Assembly: GCF_024509055.1 (NCBI RefSeq)
Contig: NZ_JANINM010000276.1
Coordinates: 1 to 37,389, forward strand
Direction: 5' to 3'
From: Mesorhizobium sp.
Lineage (GTDB): Bacteria > Pseudomonadota > Alphaproteobacteria > Rhizobiales > Rhizobiaceae
Length of the DNA stretch: 37,389 bases
A model generated the notes under the pieces. That model ran no database searches and was not told where the DNA came from. It saw nothing but the letters and a program-made list of their open reading frames with translations. Shown one piece after another: positions 1 to 7,222 of this stretch. A program made the translations under genes and the position numbers. The first letter of the stretch is position 1, and each line of letters opens with the position of its first letter.

Positions 1-104
1 ATCGTCGATATGGCAGCGTGACTCACATCCAACGGCCTCCGGCAAACCCGGCGCGTTTCAGTAGCACCTGCTGCGATTTCAAGAGCGTACACGCTTGGCG
101 GTCG

Positions 105-572
105 CTAGCCCTTCGGCTTGCGACCGCTATTATGCATGCTAATGATTTTCCAGCTGTTCCCTACGCGCCTCAAGACGCTGGTTGCGACGCCAAGGCGTTC
201 AGCAACAACCCCGGCCTTCGGCTCGATCCGGTAGCGATAGCTTTCGGTCGCAAGCGCGACTGGACCTTCGAAGCGGACACTGATCTTGTAGTCGGAGAAT
301 TTGAACGATTTGAATGCCGCCAGCTCCGGCCCAAGATGATGGCTGAGGTAGGTCGTATAGGTTCCCTCGGAGCCACCCGTCTCGAATATTTGGGAATCAG
401 TTACGAAGAGATGTTCGGTCCCTGTCGCGTCGAGCTTCTCGATCGCCGTCTTGTACTCGGACAGCACCGCTTCCACGGCTTTAGTGTCCGCCATGCGAGA
501 CAGAGATTGTGCGGCGGCCGGGATTGGCATTGCCAGCGACGTGGCCACGGCCAGTCTGAGCGCGAAAATCAT
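105..572 (-). CDS. Secreted NTF2-like (SnoaL/DUF4440-type) protein
   Basis: This is a protein of 155 residues with a signal peptide (hydrophobic ALRLAVATSLAMPIPAAAQS). It is followed by one small alpha+beta domain with the pattern of nuclear transport factor 2-like DUF4440 proteins: an N-terminal helix pair (VEAVLSEYKTAIEKLD), a strand-rich middle and a C-terminal segment with GNSWKIISMHNS. I start it at the ATG at 572 because AAAGGGGGAAAG lies just upstream; an upstream in-frame start at 611 would overlap the preceding gene. The gap to the DUF2231 gene is only 10 bp, so the two are probably co-transcribed. The domain family includes enzymes and binding proteins, so no reaction can be assigned. 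Its position at the end of a metal-associated gene run suggests a periplasmic accessory role, which is inference. Confidence 0.8.
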   Translation of the reverse strand: MIFALRLAVATSLAMPIPAAAQSLSRMADTKAVEAVLSEYKTAIEKLDATGTEHLFVTDSQIFETGGSEGTYTTYLSHHLGPELAAFKSFKFSDYKISVRFEGPVALATESYRYRIEPKAGVVAERLGVATSVLRRVGNSWKIISMHNSGRKPKG

Positions 573-582
573 CTTTCCCCCT

Positions 583-1269
583 TTAGAACGCGAGATGGTT
601 GAGGCCGCCATGCATGAACGTGCCCCCCAGGAACCCCTGTACCGATATCGCCAGCGTCATCAAACCGAGCAGCCCCCAGTACACAGTGCGCGACCGGTCG
701 GGGGCTCTGCGGTACGTCGTGGCCAGGTAGGCGAGGCCTATACCAAAAATGGCGATCGAGGTGCCGAGCCAGCGATGGGTCATCAGGATCGGATTGCGAT
801 CCCATAGGTAGAAGCCGCCAGCGAACCAGCCGAGGAAGGCAGCCACGATAGCCCCCAACGCTCCGACGACCAGCATAACGTGCGCTGCGCGCTGATAGTC
901 GCGGTTTTGGCGCCACAGCCCGAACAGTTCGACTCCGAAGGCGCCGATGAACATCGCGATCGGAAAGTGGATGACCATCGTGTGGACGCGGCCGAGCCAG
1001 CTGACGAGACGCTCGCCAAAGCTCTTGTTCTTGTTGGCGCCCTCGTCGTGCATGCCGCCCATCGCCATGTCGTCGCCGGCGATATTCATGCCAGGGCTCG
1101 TCATCGAACCCATCGCCATGTGATCGTCTGCCTTGGCAGGGGCTGCGCTCTTGGTCGCCCCGGGGCCTGCCCCCAGCGCGTCATGATCTTCATGCGCGAA
1201 CGCGAGCGAACCCGTCGAGAGTGCGACAAATCCCAGCAAGATTATCGTCAACCGCTTTACCGACCGCAT
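583..1269 (-). CDS. DUF2231-type membrane protein with His/Met-rich N-terminus
   Basis: This protein of 228 residues has a signal peptide, then a segment of about 60 residues rich in His, Met and Asp (HEDHD, MAMGSM, GDDMAMGGMHDE), then four hydrophobic segments of the DUF2231 type (VHTMVIHFPIAMFIGAFGVE is typical). The start at 1269 has GAGG upstream; a longer frame reaching 1392 runs back into the preceding gene and is not credible. The N-terminal Met/His clusters resemble extracytoplasmic copper-binding stretches. DUF2231 proteins are inner-membrane proteins of unknown function often found near haem or metal genes. An 80-bp gap separates it from the upstream glutaredoxin-MauE gene, and 10 bp from the downstream NTF2-like gene. 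Confidence 0.85.
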   Translation of the reverse strand: MRSVKRLTIILLGFVALSTGSLAFAHEDHDALGAGPGATKSAAPAKADDHMAMGSMTSPGMNIAGDDMAMGGMHDEGANKNKSFGERLVSWLGRVHTMVIHFPIAMFIGAFGVELFGLWRQNRDYQRAAHVMLVVGALGAIVAAFLGWFAGGFYLWDRNPILMTHRWLGTSIAIFGIGLAYLATTYRRAPDRSRTVYWGLLGLMTLAISVQGFLGGTFMHGGLNHLAF

Positions 1270-1349
1270 CGTAGTTCCTCGTCTTAAAAAAAATCTCGCT
1301 CGTGCTGTGTTTGGATCGTTGCTGATCGATGAGTGATCTTGATGAAGCT

Positions 1350-2117
1350 CTAGCCCGCCATGGCCAGCATGCCCGGAGCAACCGCCATCCATATCGCCAT
1401 GGCCACCATCATCACGTTCTCGGTCAGCGAGATGAACCCGAGGGGCACGTTGCTATCCCCACCCACGCAAGCGCATTTCAGCTCGCGCTTATCGACGTAG
1501 ACGGCCTTGAACACCGACACCGCGCCGATCGTCCCGATGACGAGCGCAACGGGCACCGATAGCCAGGTAAGCGCCCCTGCGGTCATCAGCACGCCCGCTC
1601 CACCTTCTGCGAAGGGGTAAACGTAGGAATAGGGCACCCAGCGTCTGGCGAGGAGATCATAGCCTAAGAACATACTTGAAAAGCTCTCGATGTTCTGGAG
1701 CTTCAGCAGCGCCAGGACGCACATCGAAAAAGCGATGAACCATTCGGCCGCGCGGATCGTAAACGGGGTGCCGAACACGGCATACCTCGCGGCGAGCGCC
1801 ATCAGCGCCGTCATCGCAAAGACGGCAATCACGGGATGGTAGGAGACGGCTTCGGGGTCGCTGACTGTCTTGCCGAAAAAGCGGCGAAGATCATCATAGC
1901 CGCCTACACGTTCGCCCGCGATGAAAGTCTGAGGGGTCGTATTGACCCCATGCTTTGCCTTGAACGCCTCGGTTTCTTCGCAGGTCGTAAGCCAATGATC
2001 ATCGACCGCGTAGCCTTCGCGCCGCAGCAGATCCTTCGCTTTAAGGCCGTACGGGCACCTATGCTCGGCCATCACCATCCGGTAGATCGTCGCCTGCCTG
2101 GCGGGGCCGGTAGCCAT
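1350..2117 (-). CDS. Glutaredoxin fused to MauE/DoxX-type membrane protein
   Basis: The 255-residue product carries a glutaredoxin domain (residues about 9-85) with active-site C21-P-Y-G24 and the substrate-binding TPQTFI segment containing the cis-proline. It is fused to a membrane domain of four or more helices (residues about 95-255) of the MauE/DoxX redox-associated family. A CAC motif lies in a loop near residue 218 (KCACVGG) and may exchange electrons with a periplasmic or membrane partner. GGAG lies 6 nt before the ATG at 2117. The fusion would couple a cytoplasmic thiol to a membrane redox relay, for instance for maturation of copper-handling proteins or thiol repair; the arrangement is seen, the function is inferred. 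It sits between a Met-rich peptide gene and the DUF2231 gene on the same strand. Confidence 0.85.
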   Translation of the reverse strand: MATGPARQATIYRMVMAEHRCPYGLKAKDLLRREGYAVDDHWLTTCEETEAFKAKHGVNTTPQTFIAGERVGGYDDLRRFFGKTVSDPEAVSYHPVIAVFAMTALMALAARYAVFGTPFTIRAAEWFIAFSMCVLALLKLQNIESFSSMFLGYDLLARRWVPYSYVYPFAEGGAGVLMTAGALTWLSVPVALVIGTIGAVSVFKAVYVDKRELKCACVGGDSNVPLGFISLTENVMMVAMAIWMAVAPGMLAMAG

Positions 2118-2321
2118 GCGCTTCTCCGCTTCTTTTCTCCGCCTCGCAAAAGTACGAGCGAATTACCCCAGGTCATCAGCTGAACCGTCCATGGCGCAGG
2201 CTCCTACGGAAATATCTTCCACGGTTGCCAAGGGCCCGTTCAAAGCCCCTGCCGATGCCGTCGCGGATGCGAGCGGGTCGCCAGGATCGCTCCTTACCAC
2301 CCGCTGGCAGCTACCGACGTT

Positions 2322-2543
2322 TTACTTGTGCTTTGCTGCCGCTTTGTGCTCACCCTTGTGATGAGCGGCTTTCTTCGGAGCGGCCTTCTTGCTCTTCATG
2401 TCCATCTTAGCGCCCGGAGCCATTTTCATCCCAGCCATCGAACCGCCATTCGACTGCGCCGATGCAGCGTTGATGCGGGCAGTGGCCATACCTAGGGCAG
2501 CTGCGGTCTGGAGAAGCCTCACGGCAAATTTCATCTTGGTCAT
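2322..2543 (-). CDS. Small secreted Met/Lys/His-rich peptide
   Basis: This 73-residue protein has a signal peptide (FAVRLLQTAAALGMATARINAASA) and a mature part rich in Met, Lys and His: GGSMAGMKMAPGAKMDMK followed by Lys/Ala/His repeats to the C-terminus. Clusters of the MxM and MxxM type commonly bind Cu(I) in periplasmic copper proteins. The start at 2543 has GGAGACG upstream. The gene has its own putative ECF-type promoter at 2599-2625 and is the first of four genes on this strand. The family is not recognised by name; a periplasmic copper-buffering or chaperone role is inferred from composition and neighbours. Confidence 0.75.
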   Translation of the reverse strand: MTKMKFAVRLLQTAAALGMATARINAASAQSNGGSMAGMKMAPGAKMDMKSKKAAPKKAAHHKGEHKAAAKHK

Positions 2544-2598
2544 AACGTCTCCGATCGTGCCTAGGGCAGCGGTGGTGTAACCGTACTGCCTACGAGAT

Positions 2599-2625
2599 AA
2601 TACGCGCCACGAAGCGTTTGCCCTC
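2599..2625 (-). promoter_or_regulatory. Putative ECF promoter P4 (Met-rich peptide)
   Basis: On the minus strand GAGGGCA is followed by 13 bases and GCGTATT, ending 56 nt before the ATG at 2543. Box sequences and exact spacing match those upstream of cnrY-X-H, copC, csp, DUF4396 and copA. Assignment to the local ECF sigma factor is inference. Confidence 0.6.
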
Positions 2626-2732
2626 GCGGGCGTAGAGCATGACAATCGCGACGAGGTTTGCGTTGCCTAAACGGTCCCGACGAACCGGACTGCCGCTTGC
2701 TCGTCAACGATCGAAGTAAAAAAAGAACCATC

Positions 2733-2897
2733 ATGATCCATTTTCTCGCGATTATGAGCATCGCCGCAGCGACCGTCGCGGCCACACCGGCGGTTGCCCA
2801 ACAATCCCAGCCTCGCCACTGGCATCGACGTGAACAGTCGCTGACAGATGCATTCAGAACTGCTTCAACCCGAACGATCTACCAAGACTTCCCTTGA
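2733..2897 (+). CDS. Small secreted protein of unknown function
   Basis: This encodes 54 residues starting at the ATG at 2733. A signal peptide (FLAIMSIAAATVAATPAVAQ) is followed by about 30 residues with QSQPRHWHRREQSLTDAFRTAS. No family is recognised. The ribosome binding site is weak (AAAGAACC). It lies divergent to the Met-rich peptide gene and 21 bp upstream of another small secreted protein gene on the same strand. The short basic, His/Trp-containing mature part is compatible with a periplasmic peptide, but a spurious reading frame cannot be excluded. Confidence 0.5.
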   Translation: MIHFLAIMSIAAATVAATPAVAQQSQPRHWHRREQSLTDAFRTASTRTIYQDFP

Positions 2898-2918
2898 ACG
2901 AACGATGAGGAGAACGGA

Positions 2919-3281
2919 ATGATCGACAAGATGTTGGCGGCTGTTGCACTAGTCGCTTCTACAGCTGGTGTTCTCGCTCCAAGTGCGGCGCTAGCCCGGG
3001 ATCGGGACCACCATGGCGGTTGGCAGAATCGAGATGGTCATTCTCAGGGCGGCTATGGCAACCATGGGTATAGCGGTCGTGGTGGGCATGGCTATAACAC
3101 TGGCTACCGCCATTATGGCGGCTATGCCGATAGTTACTATAATAATAGTGGATACTATCCTCGCCAGCATGGTTACGAGCGTCAGCATGGCTACCATCTG
3201 CAGCATGGGTACGAGCGCGAGCGTAATCAGCATTTCCAAGGCGTCCACGATGGTGGCTACAGCAACTATCGCGGACACTGA
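2919..3281 (+). CDS. Secreted Gly/Tyr/His-rich repeat protein
   Basis: This 120-residue protein has a signal peptide (LAAVALVASTAGVLAPSAALA). The mature part is dominated by Gly, Tyr, His, Asn and Arg: GGYGNHGYSGRGGHGYN early, then three QHGY units near residues 83-98. AGGAGAACGG lies directly before the ATG at 2919, so it is very likely translated. Low-complexity G/Y/H sequences of this kind are disordered and can bind metal through His; no enzyme fold is present. It follows the small secreted protein gene on the same strand and could share its transcript. The function is unknown; an extracytoplasmic metal-binding or matrix role is inference. Confidence 0.75.
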   Translation: MIDKMLAAVALVASTAGVLAPSAALARDRDHHGGWQNRDGHSQGGYGNHGYSGRGGHGYNTGYRHYGGYADSYYNNSGYYPRQHGYERQHGYHLQHGYERERNQHFQGVHDGGYSNYRGH

Positions 3282-3290
3282 CCTAGTTTT

Positions 3291-3337
3291 GTATTCCGAG
3301 ACTTAAGCGAATCGGGATACGATCACCTAGTTTTTTT
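3291..3337 (+). terminator. Possible intrinsic terminator
   Basis: GTATTCCGA (3291-3299) pairs with TCGGGATAC (3312-3320), with one G-T type mismatch, across a 12-nt loop. A run of seven T follows at 3331-3337, ten bases after the stem. The wide offset makes it a weak candidate. The surrounding intergenic stretch 3282-3663 otherwise shows no recognisable gene beyond a doubtful small minus-strand frame. Confidence 0.3.
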
Positions 3338-3360
3338 GTCCTGGTATATACCCCACGGAT

Positions 3361-3540
3361 TTAATTGCTCTCTCTACCGCGAAGTGAGTTGTGTATTGCA
3401 GCCGCTGCCTTAGCGGCTTGGCCCATTACCACACTACTCTGGTCGAGATTTTCGACAATATCTCCGGCCGAGAATAAAAAGCTAACCGAGGTCTGTCGAT
3501 GGGCGTCGGGGACAACGCAGCTGCCTTCGCTAAGCTTCAC
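3361..3540 (-). CDS. Doubtful small ORF
   Basis: A GTG at 3540 has AAGAGG six bases upstream and opens a 59-residue frame ending at 3361. The product (VKLSEGSCVVPDAHRQTS at its start, AAKAAAAIHNSL near its end) matches no family I recognise and has no signal peptide or membrane segment. It is divergent from fliE. The ribosome binding site is the only positive evidence, so it may be fortuitous. Confidence 0.25.
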   Translation of the reverse strand: MKLSEGSCVVPDAHRQTSVSFLFSAGDIVENLDQSSVVMGQAAKAAAAIHNSLRGRESN

Positions 3541-3663
3541 GGTGAACCTCTTCGCGCCGTCCAACGCGGTTGCATCGGTCGATTAGGATTTCAGCAATCT
3601 GTTCTAAAGGTTCTTAACCATCTCGTAACGCTCACAGGCTACCGTTCCGCTTGGGAGATGGTT

Positions 3664-4092
3664 GTGAGCAACATTTCGATCAGTGATGTCATGGCCTTGC
3701 GAAGTGCGGTTCTCGACCGGAATGCCGCACTCCGGAATATCGTCAACAGCAGCGCGGCGCTGCCGGCAAGCGCTGGCGGGATTGCAAGGCCGTCGTTCGA
3801 TGCGGCTATGAATCAGGTGCTGCGAAAAATTGAAGGCCCTGCTTCAGTCGGAGCTGCTACCGGCACGCAGAACGGTAGCTTCGCATCTACAATCGTCGAC
3901 CAGGTACTAAAGGTAAATGAAACAGGCGCCAAGGCTGGAGCGCTGACGGTGGCTTACGAACGAGGGGAAACCACCGATATCGCTAAGGTCATGCTTGCAC
4001 GACAGGCAGCGTCCATTGGGTTTGAAGCAACGCTGCAAGTGCGCAATAAGGTCCTCTCAGCGTACAAAGACATAATGAGTATGGCAGTCTAG
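3664..4092 (+). CDS. fliE: Flagellar hook-basal body protein FliE (orphan)
   Basis: FliE is the rod-MS ring junction protein of the flagellar basal body, exported through the flagellar type III apparatus. The C-terminal half (VDQVLKVNETGAKAGALTVA, then the region ending VRNKVLSAYKDIMSMAV) carries the conserved FliE pattern, including the family's terminal VRNK...AY..IM.M signature. I choose the GTG at 3664, since GGAG lies 7 nt upstream; the ATG at 3658 abuts that motif and the frame further upstream (to 3499) is not FliE-like. This gives 142 residues, somewhat longer than the usual 100-115 because of a longer N-terminal part. No other rod, ring or fliF-type gene is adjacent, so this is an isolated copy next to thioredoxin and metal genes. 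Confidence 0.85.
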   Translation: MSNISISDVMALRSAVLDRNAALRNIVNSSAALPASAGGIARPSFDAAMNQVLRKIEGPASVGAATGTQNGSFASTIVDQVLKVNETGAKAGALTVAYERGETTDIAKVMLARQAASIGFEATLQVRNKVLSAYKDIMSMAV

Positions 4093-4100
4093 GAGAAAGC

Positions 4101-4778
4101 TCAAACTAAAAGGGGTGCAGTTTGATACCGTTTCCTTGAATCCCGTGCGAGCGCGAACAGCCTGAGGAAATCAGTTTTGTCGATGGCGCCCGCTACCAGC
4201 ACCGCTCCCGCAACATAGCCCGGCGTCCCCGCCAATCCGAGGGCAAGAGCTTGTTCGCCATTGGCACGCAGCTGCGCCATAATTTGCCGCTCGTGTGATT
4301 TCAGGTAAGCGTCAACGCGCCCCCAATCGCCGCCTGCTCTCTCGACGATGTTCTGCAAAACGCTGTCGCTGATGGTTCTGCTGTCGGTCATGAGCTGCTT
4401 GTGAACCGCCGGATAGATACCCTGCTGGGCACTTGCGAGCGCAACTTGTGCGGCGCGCTCCGAGGGCGGACCGAAAATTGGCCAATCCTTGTAGATGACG
4501 CGTACATCTCCGTCGATCAGGATCGCTTCCTCCATCGATGGAAAGGCACGCCTGCACGCAGGGCAGCGGTAGTCGGTAAAGACCGCCAGACCGAGCGACG
4601 CATTGGGCGGACCACTTGCAGGAGATCCCCGGTCGTTGAAGATAGCCGCCAGTGCCTCGGGATTGGTGACATCCCGGCCGATTGGTGCAGTCCGTTTCAG
4701 GACTGAGCTGGCGGCCCACCCACCGACAATCAGGGTTCCGAGTTGCAGCATCTGGCGTCGATTAATGGCCATCGACAA
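4101..4778 (-). CDS. Tat-exported DsbA-family thiol oxidoreductase
   Basis: This protein of about 225 residues has a twin-arginine signal (NRRQMLQLGTLIVGG) and a DsbA/thioredoxin-like domain with active site C72-P-A-C75 and a cis-proline loop GTPGYV. It resembles the DsbA family with an inserted helical domain, whose members form or isomerise periplasmic disulfides. Two starts are possible: TTG at 4778 and ATG at 4772; neither has a strong ribosome binding site. It is convergent with fliE, with 8 bp between the stops. A redox role for Cys-containing periplasmic proteins of the neighbourhood is plausible but not shown. Confidence 0.85.
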   Translation of the reverse strand: MSMAINRRQMLQLGTLIVGGWAASSVLKRTAPIGRDVTNPEALAAIFNDRGSPASGPPNASLGLAVFTDYRCPACRRAFPSMEEAILIDGDVRVIYKDWPIFGPPSERAAQVALASAQQGIYPAVHKQLMTDSRTISDSVLQNIVERAGGDWGRVDAYLKSHERQIMAQLRANGEQALALGLAGTPGYVAGAVLVAGAIDKTDFLRLFALARDSRKRYQTAPLLV

Positions 4779-4912
4779 TCTTTAGGCGATCGAACCTTAA
4801 TCGCTAACAAATACCGGAACCTGAAGAAGCTGAAATGGTTAACGGCTTCTGAACGGATCGACAGGTGGGCCTCACGATACTCGGGGTCAGGCGGTCACAA
4901 GGGAGTAGGGTC

Positions 4913-5683
4913 ATGTCACGAATTGCAAAGCTGCTTGCCTATGCCGCAGGGGCAGTGATTGCCGTCACATCAACGCCGACTCTGGCCAACGGACCGCTCG
5001 ACGGCGCTACCGGGCAGTTCGAACGCGACTATTTGACGTTCATTCTTAATCACCACTATTCCGGTCTTCGAGCAACGGAACTGGCCGCTGGCACGGCGGT
5101 CGTCGGCCCCACGGCATCACCCGGACCTTGGCCTGCAACTCCGGCGAGTTTCCCGTTTACGCCTGCAAAGGCAACTAACGCCGTTGCACTCAGCGTAGCG
5201 ACGATGAGCAATGCGATGCAGCGCACGGAAATTAACGAGGGTGAGGCGTTTCTTCAGAGCTGGTACGGGTTCGTCTCACCGCTGACCGTACCACCGGCTG
5301 GCCAGCAGCTTATCGATATCCTTACCAATGCCACTCCGGGCGATCCGTTTAACATTGCATTTCTGGATAATTTTTCTGATCACCATGTTGAAGCAATCGC
5401 GCGGTCGACGGAGTGTATCAACCAGGCCGGACACCAGGCACTGCGTGACTATTGTTTGGGCATTGTGACTGCTCAGGCAAAAGACATGGATATGATGCGA
5501 GACGAGCTTTCCAGTACATACGGTATTACCGGAGACGCTGGTGCGGTTCCTGAGCCTGCCACTTGGGCGATGATGTTGATCGGTTTTGGGAGCATTGGGC
5601 TTGCCATGCGTCGTCGGCTCAAAGTCGGGACAATAGCAGTGGCTTTCGGCTCGGACACATCTGGGCGTAGACTGATCTGCTGA
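4913..5683 (+). CDS. DUF305-like protein with PEP-CTERM sorting signal
   Basis: This 256-residue secreted protein has a signal peptide ending near TLANG. Two histidine-rich helical segments resemble DUF305: FILNHHYSGLRATELA (about 44-59) and FSDHHVEAIARSTECI (about 154-169), the latter followed by CLGIVTAQAKDMDMMRDEL. The C-terminus has PEPATWAMMLIGFG at 213-226, a hydrophobic stretch and RRR at 233-235, the PEP-CTERM signal recognised by exosortase/EpsH systems. Here it has an extra 21-residue tail after the arginines. DUF305 proteins are frequently encoded with copper resistance genes. GGGAG precedes the ATG at 4913. No exosortase gene is present in the window. A copper-binding, surface-sorted protein is the inference. 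Confidence 0.8.
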   Translation: MSRIAKLLAYAAGAVIAVTSTPTLANGPLDGATGQFERDYLTFILNHHYSGLRATELAAGTAVVGPTASPGPWPATPASFPFTPAKATNAVALSVATMSNAMQRTEINEGEAFLQSWYGFVSPLTVPPAGQQLIDILTNATPGDPFNIAFLDNFSDHHVEAIARSTECINQAGHQALRDYCLGIVTAQAKDMDMMRDELSSTYGITGDAGAVPEPATWAMMLIGFGSIGLAMRRRLKVGTIAVAFGSDTSGRRLIC

Positions 5684-6195
5684 TTGCGTTTGCTGAAAGG
5701 CGTTCAATGCCATAAACTAATTAATCGTTTGCTTATCCGCATCACGTCTAAGAGCCCTTCTCTTTGACGCTTATGTTGTGGGTTTCACTTATTGACTCGC
5801 GCGTGGCAGGGCAACTGCTGTCGCTCGTATCAATTTCTAGAGTGTCAATGGCAATATAGCTCTCGAAGATGAAAGGTATTTCGTTCTCGACGTCGCCGAT
5901 CCCGGGCGTAAGCCGAGGATAACGGGTGGAAAGTTTTCCTGAAGCTCATGGTAACGTTGGCGTCACCTACGGAATGGCTTTCGAATTGAACAGGTATCGG
6001 GATGTTCATCTTCGGGAATGCAATTTCCATACTGGCGACTGTCACTTCTGCCTAGATAAGCTATCTGCGGTAAGATAATTGCCAAACCGGGGGCGAACGT
6101 GATGATGCCGTTTTCACGTTCTCCTCGCCAAAGCTATCTCGCGACCGCTCCATGATCTCTTCTTTGTAAGATCATCATATCAATTCAGATGGAGG
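5684..6195. other. Intergenic stretch without recognisable gene
   Basis: About 510 bases between the PEP-CTERM protein gene and the ECF sigma gene, which converge on it. Base composition is lower in GC than the flanking genes. The only frame of note is a 66-codon minus-strand frame at 5845-6045 with no ribosome binding site and no family resemblance. No RNA gene, repeat or clear hairpin terminator was seen. It may be a remnant of rearrangement. Confidence 0.4.
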
Positions 6196-6771
6196 TCATG
6201 CACTGGTGATACCGAGGCTGTCCGCCAAGGCCCGTCGTGCTCGATACAGCCGCGTTTCGACTGCTTTGGTACTGATTGACAATACCGCCGCGGTTTCAGT
6301 TTGGCTCAATCCCTCTATCGTGCGTAGCACCAAGGCCTCCTTCAATGCCGTCGGTAACTCCGCAATCGCGCGCGTCACTCGGTCCAGCTCCTGACGGTCG
6401 CCCGCCGCCTGATCGAGCCCCACCTGCTCGTCTGGTACAGCCTCAGCTTCCGGTCCAATCGGCATCGCGAATGCCAGAAAGCGCCGAACGGTGCGCTTAC
6501 GGCCCCAATCTCGGCATTTGTTGATCGCGATAGCGGAGAGCCACGCCCGCATCGAACGATCGCAGTCGTAGCGAGACAGGGCCTGATGGGCAGCGACAAA
6601 GGTCTCCTGCACTAGGTCCATTGCTTCGTCGGCTTCCCCGACCGATGCACGTACCATCCGGAAGATCGATTGGCGATGACGCCGCACGATCTCGGCAAAC
6701 GCAGCCTCGCGCCCCGCGATGCTGAGCGTTGCCAGATCGCCGTCCGTCAACGTTGTCCAGTCGAGGGTCAT
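6196..6771 (-). CDS. cnrH: ECF sigma factor, CnrH-like
   Basis: This 191-residue sigma-70 family factor contains only regions 2 and 4. Region 2 spans about 22-95 (AFAEIVRRHRQSIFRMVRAS, then DLVQETFVAAHQAL and the core-binding WLSAIAINKCRDWGRK). Region 4 spans about 135-188 (ELPTALKEALVLRTIEGLSQ, then the helix-turn-helix ISTKAVETRLYRARRAL). It is the third gene of a Y-X-H array: the stop of the sensor gene is 10 bp before its ATG, with GAGG eight bases upstream of that ATG. By order and partner identity it is the CnrH-type factor released when the periplasmic sensor binds metal. Its probable targets are the genes carrying AGGG-N15-GCGTA promoters in this window; that link is inference. Subfamily assignment within ECFs is not possible by eye. 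Confidence 0.88.
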   Translation of the reverse strand: MTLDWTTLTDGDLATLSIAGREAAFAEIVRRHRQSIFRMVRASVGEADEAMDLVQETFVAAHQALSRYDCDRSMRAWLSAIAINKCRDWGRKRTVRRFLAFAMPIGPEAEAVPDEQVGLDQAAGDRQELDRVTRAIAELPTALKEALVLRTIEGLSQTETAAVLSISTKAVETRLYRARRALADSLGITSA

Positions 6772-6781
6772 ACCGGCGACC

Positions 6782-7222
6782 TCAACGTGCGTCGTCGGTG
6801 AGCGCCTTCACCACGGCCTGATCGAACTGGCCGGTTTGATTTGGCCGCAAGAGCTGCCGCATCGCGAAAATGTGCGCCAGTGTCGCCTTCTGTAGCTCAC
6901 CCATAACGCCGTGGCTTTGATCGACCGCGGCGGCCACCCGTGGCCCATTGCCATGTTCGGCCTCGATCGCTTCGGCAAGCCGCGCATTATCGGCCCGCAG
7001 CTCCATCTCGAATGCTCGCCGCTGCACCGCAAATCGCTGCTCCAATACCGCTAGCCGCGCTTCCTGACTGGCGTCCAGCGCCAGCTTATGGTGCAGGACG
7101 TCGTGAAGTTCCGCGCCCGGCTGCGCGCGCGACGGGAGCAGAGCCCGCCCGACGAACACCCCGATGATCGCCGCGATGAAACACGCGAGGACACAGAGCA
7201 AAAGGCGGGTACGACCGTTCAT
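6782..7222 (-). CDS. cnrX: CnrX-like periplasmic metal sensor
   Basis: This 146-residue protein has an N-terminal membrane anchor (about 7-26) and a helical periplasmic domain of the heavy-metal-resistance/CnrX family. Residues H40, H44, E61, H117 and M121 reproduce the spacing (4, 17, 56, 4) of the known CnrX ligands H42, H46, E63, H119 and M123 of Cupriavidus metallidurans. That is strong evidence that the metal site is intact. The ATG overlaps the stop of the upstream anti-sigma gene as ATGA (7219-7222), implying coupled translation. In the CnrYXH system metal binding by CnrX makes CnrY release the sigma factor CnrH. Here the adjacent genes handle copper and no CnrCBA-type efflux pump is present, so the physiological metal is open: Cu, Ni or Co are all chemically possible. 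Confidence 0.88.
   Translation of the reverse strand: MNGRTRLLLCVLACFIAAIIGVFVGRALLPSRAQPGAELHDVLHHKLALDASQEARLAVLEQRFAVQRRAFEMELRADNARLAEAIEAEHGNGPRVAAAVDQSHGVMGELQKATLAHIFAMRQLLRPNQTGQFDQAVVKALTDDAR

Noticed and set aside
3343..3352. GGTATATACC palindrome as a fourth HutC site
   Set aside because: It shares the GTATATAC core but lacks the flanking TG/CA of the other sites, and no hut-related gene is adjacent.
5845..6045. 66-codon minus-strand frame
   Set aside because: No ribosome binding site, signal peptide or recognisable family; left within the intergenic stretch.
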